From assembly GCA_039920165.1 (NCBI GenBank), contig JBDSEG010000386.1, positions 1 through 17,503 of the forward strand: DNA of 17,503 nucleotides, in the 5' to 3' direction. Numbering within the stretch: the stretch's first letter is position 1; every line of letters starts with the position of its first letter. Position numbers and translations under genes: made by a program. This DNA comes from JBDSEG01 sp039920165. GTDB taxonomy: Bacteria > Pseudomonadota > Gammaproteobacteria > Burkholderiales > Burkholderiaceae_C. A model generated the notes under the pieces. It was not told the DNA's origin and did no database searches. It worked only from the letters and a program-made list of their open reading frames with translations. This document shows positions 1-5,446 of this stretch, piece by piece.

Positions 1-5
1 CTCAT
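1..5 (-). CDS. flgE: Flagellar hook protein FlgE, first codons only (partial)
   Basis: Only the extreme 5' end of this gene lies in the window. On the minus strand an ATG occupies positions 5-3, followed by AG, which fits the usual FlgE beginning Met-Ser. An AAGGA ribosome binding site (complement of 12-16) sits six bases upstream, and the ATG lies 19 bases beyond the flgD stop. In flagellar operons flgE, the hook subunit, normally follows flgD. The identity is inferred from context and the start signal, since almost no coding sequence is visible. Confidence 0.6.
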
Positions 6-24
6 GATGTGTCCTTGGTGAGTG

Positions 25-669
25 TCAGTTGAAGGCGCGGATCTGCGAATAGGGCACGCTGCCGCTCGAGCGCAGCTCGAGCGTCAGCGTGTCGCCGCCG
101 GTGGCCACCGCGTCAACGCGGTCGCGCATCAGCGGCGTGGCGGCAACGGCCACGGTGCCGCTGCGGGCAACGACGCGAAAGCGCTCGCCCAGTGTTGGAT
201 CGACGCCCTCCGGCGGCGTCCACTCGAAGCCGTGGCGGCCCGAGCTCTCGGCGCCCAGCTCAATGGTGTCGATGACGCGGCCGCCGGCGTTGAGGACTTC
301 GATCTTCACGCTGTCGGCCGCGGACGGCAGCTCGAAGCCGCCCTGCACCAGGCCGGCGTCGTTGGCCGAGAGCCGGTCGCCGGGCAGAATCACGTCGCGC
401 CCGATCAGGGCCGCACCTTGCAGTGCCTGCATCTGCACGAACTGCCCCGACAGCGACTCGACCGTGGTGTTGAGCTTCTCGATTCCGTTGACGGTATTGA
501 TCTGCGCCATCTGGCTCGTCACCTGGGCGTTGTCCATCGGGTTCAGCGGGTCCTGGTTCTGCATCTGCGCGACCAGCAGCTTGAGGAAGCGGTCGGCGCT
601 GCCGGCGTCGTTGGCGGTCTTGACGGTCGATGGATCGGAGCCCGATGCGGTGAGTGCGGAGATGGCCAT
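25..669 (-). CDS. flgD: Flagellar hook assembly (hook-capping) protein FlgD
   Basis: This 214-residue protein matches FlgD, the scaffold that caps the growing hook and lets FlgE subunits polymerise; it is exported and lost when the hook is complete. The N-terminal FLKLLVAQMQNQDPLNPMDN stretch (about residues 28-47) is the diagnostic FlgD signature, followed by QMAQINTVNGIEKLN. The C-terminal half is the beta-rich FlgD Ig-like/tudor region (LIGRDVILPG, then GFEWTPPEG). The ATG at 669 lies 22 bases after the flgC stop, so the genes are co-transcribed; its Shine-Dalgarno is weak (GGAT). Length is typical for the family. Identification is firm. Confidence 0.96.
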   Translation of the reverse strand: MAISALTASGSDPSTVKTANDAGSADRFLKLLVAQMQNQDPLNPMDNAQVTSQMAQINTVNGIEKLNTTVESLSGQFVQMQALQGAALIGRDVILPGDRLSANDAGLVQGGFELPSAADSVKIEVLNAGGRVIDTIELGAESSGRHGFEWTPPEGVDPTLGERFRVVARSGTVAVAATPLMRDRVDAVATGGDTLTLELRSSGSVPYSQIRAFN

Positions 670-691
670 GGCGGTATCCGGGGTTCGGTGG

Positions 692-1096
692 CTACTGGCC
701 GAGCTGCAGCGTCTTCAGCAGCAGGGTCTTGGCGGTATTCATGACTTCGATGTTGTTCTGGTACGAGCGCGAGGCCGAAATCATGTTGACCATCTCCTCG
801 ACCGGATTGACGTTGCTGTAGGTCACATACCCCTGCGCGTCGGCGCTGGGGTGCTTGGGATCGTGGATGCGCCGACCCGGCGTGGGGTCCTCGCCGATGT
901 TGGAGACCGTCACGCCGGCAGCGCCGGCCTGCCCGAGCAGCTGGGTCTGGAACGTGACCTGGCGCGCCTTGTAGGCCTGGCCGTCGGGACCGGCGACCGT
1001 ATCGGCATTGGCGAGGTTGCTCGCCACGATATTCAAGCGCTGGCTTTGCGCACTGGCGGCGCTGCCGGCGACGCTGAAGATATTCATCATGCTCAT
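692..1096 (-). CDS. flgC: Flagellar basal-body rod protein FlgC
   Basis: This 134-residue protein is FlgC, a proximal rod component of the flagellar basal body, secreted by the flagellar type III apparatus. Hallmarks are the N-terminal rod motif (SQRLNIVASNLANADT, residues 18-33) and the C-terminal amphipathic tail (VNPVEEMVNMISASRSYQNN, then TAKTLLLKTLQLGQ), which pair as a coiled coil in rod, hook and filament proteins. I chose the ATG at 1096 because AGGAG (complement of 1104-1108) lies seven bases upstream and the product then begins MSMMNIF, as in homologues; the reading frame stays open further upstream only over flgB. The gene starts 22 bases after flgB ends. Confidence 0.96.
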   Translation of the reverse strand: MSMMNIFSVAGSAASAQSQRLNIVASNLANADTVAGPDGQAYKARQVTFQTQLLGQAGAAGVTVSNIGEDPTPGRRIHDPKHPSADAQGYVTYSNVNPVEEMVNMISASRSYQNNIEVMNTAKTLLLKTLQLGQ

Positions 1097-1118
1097 GCGG
1101 ACTCTCCTGAAGCGGCGC

Positions 1119-1526
1119 TCACTGGCCCTTGATGGCTTCGAGCATCGTGCGCACGTTGCCGTTGATGAAGCGCAGCGTCGCTTCGTATTTGACCGAGTTG
1201 TCGGCAAAGCTCGCGCGTTCTCGGTCCATGTCCACCGTATTGCGGTCGAGGTTGGTCTGGCTTGACGTTGCGTACACGAGCCGGCCCTGCGCGGCACCGC
1301 CGCCGACGTTGCCGATATGCCCGCCCTGGGTCGCCGCCAGCGCCGGTGCGGCGGCCGACCCCGGGCCGGTGGCGGCGCGCAAGGCCTGCTGGAAATCGAG
1401 ATCGCGCGCCACATAGCCGGGGGTGTCGGCGTTTGCGATATTGCTGGCGATCAGACGCTGGCGCTGCGAGCGCAGGCCGAGGGCCTGGCCTTGGAAATCG
1501 AGCGTGTCGGTGAGTCGGTTGAGCAT
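1119..1526 (-). CDS. flgB: Flagellar basal-body rod protein FlgB
   Basis: This 135-residue protein is FlgB, another proximal rod subunit. The N-terminal rod motif is clear (RLIASNIANADTPGYVARDLDF), as is the C-terminal NTVDMDRERASFADNSVKYEATLRFING segment typical of FlgB. The frame is open upstream to 1619, but the ATG at 1526 gives the usual MLNRLTDTLDF start. The Shine-Dalgarno there is poor (AAGA within GGAACAAGACC). It is the first gene of the minus-strand flgBCDE unit, divergent from flgA with 144 bases between starts. I could not recognise a convincing sigma-54 or sigma-28 promoter in that gap. Confidence 0.95.
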   Translation of the reverse strand: MLNRLTDTLDFQGQALGLRSQRQRLIASNIANADTPGYVARDLDFQQALRAATGPGSAAAPALAATQGGHIGNVGGGAAQGRLVYATSSQTNLDRNTVDMDRERASFADNSVKYEATLRFINGNVRTMLEAIKGQ

Positions 1527-1670
1527 GATGGGTCTTGTTCCCGGCCCCGACGGACAAGGGCTGTGCGAGCCGATTGTGGTGAGCGCCGCGGCCGACATGA
1601 GCGCGATAAGACGGCGCATTGCCGGTCAATTCCAAACCTTGCGGCGACCCGGCGCTTCTAGAGTGACGGG

Positions 1671-2408
1671 ATGGAATTGCTGCGCCGCGCCGGTTCGACC
1701 GGCATTGCCCTCGCCGTCTTGCTCGGCCTTTTCGGCGTGTTCACGCACGCCCGCGCGCAGTCCGAGATGGGAGCCGACCTCGACCGCCAGGTACGCGAGC
1801 TCGCGCTCGCCGCAACCCGCGTCGGCGCACCCGGTGCAAACCGCGCCCCGCCGCGCGTCGAGGTGGTGGTGGGTGCGCTCGACCCGCGCCTGCACCTCGC
1901 GCCGTGCACCCGCATCGAGCCGCATCTGCCGCCGACGACGAACCTGTGGGGGCGCTCGCGCATCGGTCTGCGCTGCCTGGAAGGTGCGTCGCGCTGGAAT
2001 GTCTATGTGCCGATCACGGTCAAGGTCTTCGGCACCGCACTCGTCGCCACCGCCCTGCTGCCGGCGGGCAGCGTGGTCAGCGCGGGCGATGTGGCACCAG
2101 GCGAGATCGACCTGGCCGAAGAGCCTTCCGCGGCGCTGACCGACGGCGCCGCGGTTGTCGGCCGCACCCTCGCCCGTGCCATCAAGCCGGGCCAGGGACT
2201 GCGGGCCGCCGACCTGCGTTCGCGCCAGTGGTTCGCGGCGGGCGAGACGGTTCAGATCCGCGCCAGCGGTCCGGGGTTCAGCGTCGCCGGTGAAGGCCTG
2301 GCGCTGACCCACGGCATCGAAGGCCAGACAGTGCGGGTGCGCATCGAGGGCGGGCGTACGGTGACGGGGCAGGCGGTGGGCGAGCGGCGGGTCGATCTGG
2401 CACTGTGA
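1671..2408 (+). CDS. flgA: Flagellar P-ring assembly chaperone FlgA
   Basis: This 245-residue protein matches FlgA, the periplasmic chaperone that helps FlgI build the P ring in the peptidoglycan layer. A Sec signal peptide is visible: basic MELLRRAGS, a hydrophobic stretch (residues 10-24) and a likely cleavage site ARA|Q at 29/30. The middle region has paired cysteines (APCTRIEPHLPP and IGLRCLEG), and the C-terminal half carries the SAF-type domain (LLPAGSVVSAGDV, AIKPGQGLRAADL, GIEGQTVRVR). It is divergent from flgB and precedes flgM, the normal betaproteobacterial arrangement. The start ATG at 1671 has only a weak GAG-type ribosome binding site. Confidence 0.95.
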   Translation: MELLRRAGSTGIALAVLLGLFGVFTHARAQSEMGADLDRQVRELALAATRVGAPGANRAPPRVEVVVGALDPRLHLAPCTRIEPHLPPTTNLWGRSRIGLRCLEGASRWNVYVPITVKVFGTALVATALLPAGSVVSAGDVAPGEIDLAEEPSAALTDGAAVVGRTLARAIKPGQGLRAADLRSRQWFAAGETVQIRASGPGFSVAGEGLALTHGIEGQTVRVRIEGGRTVTGQAVGERRVDLAL

Positions 2409-2434
2409 GGTGCCGGCCGCCGATCAAAAAGCGC

Positions 2435-2461
2435 TCAAGTCGCGCGCGCCACGGTCGATAC
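2435..2461 (+). promoter_or_regulatory. Candidate sigma-28 (FliA) promoter for flgM-flgN
   Basis: TCAAGTCG at 2435-2442 and GTCGATAC at 2454-2461 are separated by exactly 11 bases. This matches the flagellar sigma-28 consensus (TAAAGTTT or TCAAGTTT, N11, GCCGATAA) closely, with the right spacing. It lies about 48 bases upstream of the flgM ATG, in the gap after flgA. A FliA-dependent flgM promoter is well known in enteric bacteria; its use here is inferred from sequence only. Confidence 0.75.
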
Positions 2462-2508
2462 TCAAAGCCATGTGACGCGAGCGTCATCGCGAGACCCTGG
2501 AGAACTCC

Positions 2509-2814
2509 ATGAAGATCGGCCACCCTGCAGACCACAACGCCACGGCGATCGCCACGGGCGGCAACGCCGTCGCGGGCACGCCCGCCGCGCCCCACCCGGC
2601 ATCGCTCCCCGCGGTTGCGCACGAAAGCACCAAAGTCGAGTTGTCGAGCGCCGCCGCCCTGATGAGCACAGAAGCCAGTCCCGAATTCGACGCCGCCAAG
2701 GTGGCCCGCATGTCGCAGGCGATCACTGACGGAACGTTCAAGATCGACGCCGGGGTGATTGCCGACCGCTTGATCGCTAACGCCCAGGAACTGCTGAGCA
2801 AGGTGCCGCGCTGA
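2509..2814 (+). CDS. flgM: Anti-sigma-28 factor FlgM
   Basis: This 101-residue protein is FlgM, which binds and inhibits FliA (sigma-28) until the hook-basal body is finished, then is exported so late flagellar genes can be expressed. The N-terminal half is low-complexity and alanine-rich, consistent with the intrinsically disordered export-competent region. The C-terminal FDAAKVARMSQAITDGTFKI followed by DAGVIADRLI (about residues 60-89) is the conserved sigma-binding segment. The ATG at 2509 is preceded by a GGAG ribosome binding site. It has its own candidate sigma-28 promoter, implying the usual feedback loop, and is directly followed by flgN. Confidence 0.94.
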   Translation: MKIGHPADHNATAIATGGNAVAGTPAAPHPASLPAVAHESTKVELSSAAALMSTEASPEFDAAKVARMSQAITDGTFKIDAGVIADRLIANAQELLSKVPR

Positions 2815-2855
2815 ACCCCGGTCATGCCACGACGGCGGCGCCGGGCGCCGCGCGC

Positions 2856-3212
2856 GTGGATCTCGAAGTCGTGCTCGATGCCGTGGAAACGCGGCTCGCG
2901 GCGCTGGCGACGGCGCTGCATGCGCGCGATATCGCGGCCATCGATGCTCACGCTGGCGAACTGCATTGCGCGCTCGCGCGCGCGGTCAGCCACTTCTCGG
3001 TCGCCGCACGCCACGGCGGCGCGCCGCTCGCATTGCGACGCCGGCTAGCGAGCGCGAGCGGACTGGTTGCCGCGCAACGCGAATCACTGGCCCGCGCAAC
3101 CGCGGCACTCGACCGCGCGATCGATGTCCTGATGCCGGCCCCCGCCGGCGCGCTCTATACCGCCGACGGCGCCGCCGATCGGGCGCGCTGCGGCGGCGTC
3201 ATCCAGGCGTGA
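2856..3212 (+). CDS. flgN: FlgN-type flagellar export chaperone (start uncertain)
   Basis: This is probably FlgN, the cytosolic chaperone for the hook-filament junction proteins FlgK and FlgL. The product is alpha-helical and alanine/leucine/arginine-rich, with little sequence signature; the assignment rests on position just after flgM, on size (118 residues from this start) and on the family-like tail. The annotated GTG at 2856 has no Shine-Dalgarno. The frame is open upstream and includes a CTG at 2811 that overlaps the flgM stop (CTGA), with AAGG eight bases before it; that start would give 133 residues beginning LNPGHATTAAPG. No ATG is available in this frame near the start. Confidence 0.75.
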   Translation: MDLEVVLDAVETRLAALATALHARDIAAIDAHAGELHCALARAVSHFSVAARHGGAPLALRRRLASASGLVAAQRESLARATAALDRAIDVLMPAPAGALYTADGAADRARCGGVIQA

Positions 3213-3248
3213 GAGGCAGAAGCCGATCCGGCACCGATCGCCAAATGA

Positions 3249-3320
3249 GAACCCGGCCGAGCCCGGTGAAAACAAAAGATCGAGGCCGGTGAAATGAAAA
3301 AACCCGGCCGAGGCCGGGTT
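3249..3320 (+). repeat. Partially duplicated terminator sequence
   Basis: AACCCGGCCGAG occurs at about 3250-3261 and again at 3301-3312. A related CGAG(C/G)CCGGTGAAA element occurs at about 3258 and again at about 3281. The upstream copy does not form a good hairpin, so it looks like a decayed or incomplete duplication of the terminator at 3301-3320. Confidence 0.5.
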
Positions 3321-3322
3321 TG
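3295..3322. terminator. Bidirectional rho-independent terminator between flgN and the histone-like gene
   Basis: AACCCGGC (3301-3308) and GCCGGGTT (3313-3320) form a perfect 8-bp stem around a CGAG tetraloop. On the minus strand the hairpin is followed by a run of six T, a strong terminator for the histone-like gene that ends at 3339. On the plus strand it is followed by TTTG, a weaker terminator for flgMN. Confidence 0.85.
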
Positions 3323-3338
3323 TCACTTGCACCAACGC

Positions 3339-3761
3339 TCAGGGCTTGGCGCCGGTCGGGAACGGCCACGCTGCCTGTGGGCTCAGCGCGGTCTTCGCGG
3401 GGGCGGCAGCCGGGGCGGGTGCCGTGGCGGCGGCTTTCTTCGCTGGGGCCTTGCGAGCCGGTGAGCGGCGAGCGGCGGCCTTCTTGGCCGTGGCCTTCTT
3501 GGCTGGGGCTTTTTTGGCAGCAGCCTTTTTGGCCGGAGCCTTCTTGGCCGCGCCCTTTTTCGCCGGCGCCTTCTTGGCGGCCGACTTCTTGGCCGGCGCC
3601 TTCTTGGCCGCGCCCTTCTTCGCCGGCGCCTTCTTGGCAGCCGCCTTCTTGGCCGGTGCCTTCTTCGCCGCGGCCTTCTTCGCCGGGCCCTTCTTCGCGG
3701 CCATCTTCTTCATCGGGGCCTTCTTGGCGGCCTTCTTTGCCGCTTTCTTTGCAGTTGCCAT
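3339..3761 (-). CDS. Histone H1-like, lysine/alanine-rich DNA-binding protein
   Basis: This 140-residue protein is almost entirely Lys, Ala and Pro arranged as KKAPAKKAAA-type decapeptides, resembling eukaryotic histone H1 tails and bacterial relatives such as Bordetella BpH1 and Pseudomonas AlgP. Such proteins bind DNA non-specifically through the basic repeats and are thought to affect nucleoid packing. After the repeats comes an Ala/Pro linker and a distinct end (SPQAAWPFPTGAKP), a tail I recognise from betaproteobacterial members. The ATG at 3761 has a strong AAGGAGA ribosome binding site. It stands alone between a hairpin downstream of nrdB and its own strong terminator. The repeat number probably varies between strains. 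I give no gene symbol because usage differs between genera. Confidence 0.88.
   Translation of the reverse strand: MATAKKAAKKAAKKAPMKKMAAKKGPAKKAAAKKAPAKKAAAKKAPAKKGAAKKAPAKKSAAKKAPAKKGAAKKAPAKKAAAKKAPAKKATAKKAAARRSPARKAPAKKAAATAPAPAAAPAKTALSPQAAWPFPTGAKP
3481..3750 (-). repeat. In-frame 30-bp coding minisatellite (about 9 units)
   Basis: Successive 30-base units begin at 3481, 3511, 3541, 3571, 3601, 3631, 3661, 3691 and 3721, each starting with a TTCTTGGC- or TTCTTCGC-like word (the second unit TTTTTGGC). Each unit encodes ten residues of the KKAPAKKAAA type. Units have diverged at a few positions but stay perfectly in phase, so gain or loss of a unit would preserve the reading frame. Confidence 0.9.
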
Positions 3762-3992
3762 TTCGTTTCTCCTTGATCAAGTTGCAAAAAGAACTGCAAC
3801 ACGCCGCGAGACTGCCTGCGCGATGCAGCTATTCAACGCCCGGAGTCTGCCCAGGAGGGGCGCCCCGGTACGTTGAATGGGGTGAGGGTCGTGCGCCGCT
3901 TCTGCGTCGGCACATCGGCCACTCGAAAATCTTGATCTCTCTTTGAACCGGTATCGACTTCGGCTCCGCCGGTTCGGTTTCATCGGGTTCAG

Positions 3993-4016
3993 CCGTGGTG
4001 CTTGCAAGCGCCACGG
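3993..4016. repeat. 24-bp near-perfect palindrome
   Basis: The 12 bases at 3993-4004 (CCGTGGTGCTTG) and the 12 at 4005-4016 (CAAGCGCCACGG) are inverted copies, with a single T/G mismatch that would be a wobble pair in RNA. It could be an operator, a REP-like element or a transcript-end hairpin. It lacks a T-run on either strand, so it is not a classical terminator. Confidence 0.6.
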
Positions 4017-4025
4017 TCTGACGCA

Positions 4026-4060
4026 GGCGCAAGACAGGGGCGCAGGCCGTGTCTTGCGTC
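4026..4060 (-). terminator. Hairpin just after nrdB, possible transcript end
   Basis: CGCAAGACA (4028-4036) pairs perfectly with TGTCTTGCG (4050-4058), extendable by two more pairs (one a wobble), around a 13-base loop. It begins six bases past the nrdB stop. No T-run follows on the minus strand, so it may be a factor-dependent terminator or an mRNA-stabilising 3' hairpin. Confidence 0.45.
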
Positions 4061-4065
4061 CGGCG

Positions 4066-5289
4066 TCAGTCCCAGCTCAGCGCACCGCCGCTCTGGTACT
4101 CGATGACACGGGTCTCAAAAAAATTGCGCTCCTTTTTCAGGTCGATCATTTCGCTCATCCACGGGAACGGGTTTTCCTCGTTCGGGAAGAGCTCCTCGAG
4201 GCCGATCTGCGTTGCGCGCCGGTTGGCGATGTAGCGCAGATAGCCCTTGAACATGGATGCATTGAGGCCGAGCACGCCGCGCGGCATGGTGTCTTCGGCG
4301 TATCGGTATTCGAGCTCGACCGCCTTCAGGAAGAGCGCCTTGATCTCGGCCTTGAACTGCGCCGTCCAGAGCTGCGGGTTCTCGAGCTTGATGGTATTGA
4401 TGAGGTCGATGCCGAAATTGCAGTGCATCGACTCGTCGCGCAGGATGTACTGGTACTGCTCGGCCGCGCCGGTCATCTTGTTCTGGCGGCCGAGAGCCAG
4501 GATCTGCGTGAAGCCGACGTAGAAGAACAGGCCTTCCATCAGGCAGGCAAAGACGATCAGCGACTTGAGCAGCGTGCGGTCGTCCTCGACCGTGCCGGTG
4601 TGGAAGTTCGGGTCCATGATCGCCTCGATGAAGGGGATCAGGAACTGGTCCTTGTCGCGGATCGAGGGAATCTCGTTATACGCGTTGAAGATCTCCGCCT
4701 CGTCGAGGCCGAGCGACTCGACGATGTACTGGTAGGCGTGGGTGTGGATCGCTTCCTCGAAGGCCTGGCGCAGCAGGAACTGGCGGCACTCGGGGGCGGT
4801 GATGTGGCGGTAGCTCCCCAGCACGATGTTGTTGGCAGCGAGCGAGTCGGCGGTCACGAAGAAGCCGAGGTTGCGCTTGATGAGGCGACGCTCGTCGTCG
4901 GTCAGGCCGTTCGGATCCTTCCAGGTCGCGATGTCGCGCGACATGTTGACCTCTTGCGGCATCCAGTGGTTGGCACAGCTCGCGAGGTACTTCTCCCAGG
5001 CCCACTTGTACTTGAACGGCACGAGCTGATTGACATCGGTGCGGCCATTGATGACACGCTTGTCGGCGGCATTGACGCGCCGCGCGACGGCCGGGAGTGA
5101 CGAAGGCGCGACTGCCGTGGGCGTGGCTTCTGAAGCCGGTTGCGCCTTGACGGCTGCAACCGTCGCGATGCTGCTGGCCGGTGCTTCGCGACGATGCGGC
5201 GTCCCGTCCATCGCAGCCGATACCGGCCGCTGCGAGAGGCTCGCTTTGTGTGATGTCGTGGGTCTGACGTCTTCTTCCCAAACCAGCAT
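4066..5289 (-). CDS. nrdB: Ribonucleoside-diphosphate reductase class Ia, beta subunit (NrdB)
   Basis: This 407-residue protein is the R2 subunit that houses the di-iron tyrosyl radical used by NrdA to make deoxyribonucleotides. All expected residues are visible: iron ligands D148, E179, H182, E252, E286 and H289, and radical tyrosine Y186 in the EAIHTHAY motif, with the same D-E-H-Y spacing as E. coli D84-E115-H118-Y122. The tyrosine argues against a chlamydial-type class Ic enzyme. The C-terminal GGALSWD tail is the NrdA-docking segment. Residues 1-70 form an Ala/Pro/Ser-rich extension before the catalytic fold, as in other betaproteobacterial NrdBs. The ATG at 5289 has an AGGAAG ribosome binding site. 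It lies 157 bases downstream of nrdA. Confidence 0.97.
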   Translation of the reverse strand: MLVWEEDVRPTTSHKASLSQRPVSAAMDGTPHRREAPASSIATVAAVKAQPASEATPTAVAPSSLPAVARRVNAADKRVINGRTDVNQLVPFKYKWAWEKYLASCANHWMPQEVNMSRDIATWKDPNGLTDDERRLIKRNLGFFVTADSLAANNIVLGSYRHITAPECRQFLLRQAFEEAIHTHAYQYIVESLGLDEAEIFNAYNEIPSIRDKDQFLIPFIEAIMDPNFHTGTVEDDRTLLKSLIVFACLMEGLFFYVGFTQILALGRQNKMTGAAEQYQYILRDESMHCNFGIDLINTIKLENPQLWTAQFKAEIKALFLKAVELEYRYAEDTMPRGVLGLNASMFKGYLRYIANRRATQIGLEELFPNEENPFPWMSEMIDLKKERNFFETRVIEYQSGGALSWD

Positions 5290-5313
5290 GGTCAGTTCTT
5301 CCTGTGCGTGTGA

Positions 5314-5342
5314 ATTATCAGAGTGTTGCGCGCGAACACCAA
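5314..5342 (-). promoter_or_regulatory. Candidate sigma-70 promoter in the nrdA-nrdB gap
   Basis: On the minus strand TTGGTG (complement of 5337-5342) and GATAAT (complement of 5314-5319) are separated by 17 bases; the -10 matches the consensus at five of six positions. Transcription would start about 18 bases before the nrdB ATG. This could let nrdB be expressed apart from nrdA. A 12-bp palindrome, ATGCGCGCGCAT, at 5355-5366 lies just upstream of the -35. Confidence 0.45.
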
Positions 5343-5446
5343 GGACTTATTGACATGCGCGCGCATTGCTTGTTGCAGGACCGCATCGACTCGTATGCAA
5401 CACGACACGCGCCGCAAACAACGAGCCATCGATCCCTTCATCGCAT

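Larger units (their letters stand above)
3762..4065. other. 304-bp intergenic region between histone-like gene and nrdB
   Basis: No gene here is well supported. The region holds the AAGGAGA ribosome binding site of the histone-like gene, a GTTGCA/TGCAAC inverted repeat at 3781-3800 in that gene's presumed leader, an AACCGG/CCGGTT inverted repeat at 3946-3951 and 3969-3974, a near-perfect 24-bp palindrome at 3993-4016, and the nrdB 3' hairpin at 4026-4060. A promoter for the histone-like gene must lie here, but I could not pick one out. Confidence 0.6.

Noticed and set aside
22..744. Long plus-strand open frames antisense to flgD and flgC
   Set aside because: They are GC-rich shadow frames with compositions rich in Arg, Ala and His and no family motifs; flgD and flgC explain the sequence.
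1527..1670. Possible sigma-54 or sigma-28 promoter between flgB and flgA
   Set aside because: GCGATAA near 1603 and TTGACC on the minus strand look promoter-like but neither has a partner element at the right spacing.
3339..3761. Minisatellite as a CRISPR array or mobile repeat
   Set aside because: Units are contiguous without spacers, have an exact coding period and encode a known histone-like repeat.
3829..4032. A 67-codon minus-strand open frame between nrdB and the histone-like gene
   Set aside because: It has no ribosome binding site, starts with TTG inside the nrdB 3' hairpin, contains rare AGA codons and resembles no family I know.
5347..5355. TTATTGACA as a DnaA box near nrdB
   Set aside because: It is one mismatch from the consensus and a single isolated site; chance occurrence is likely.
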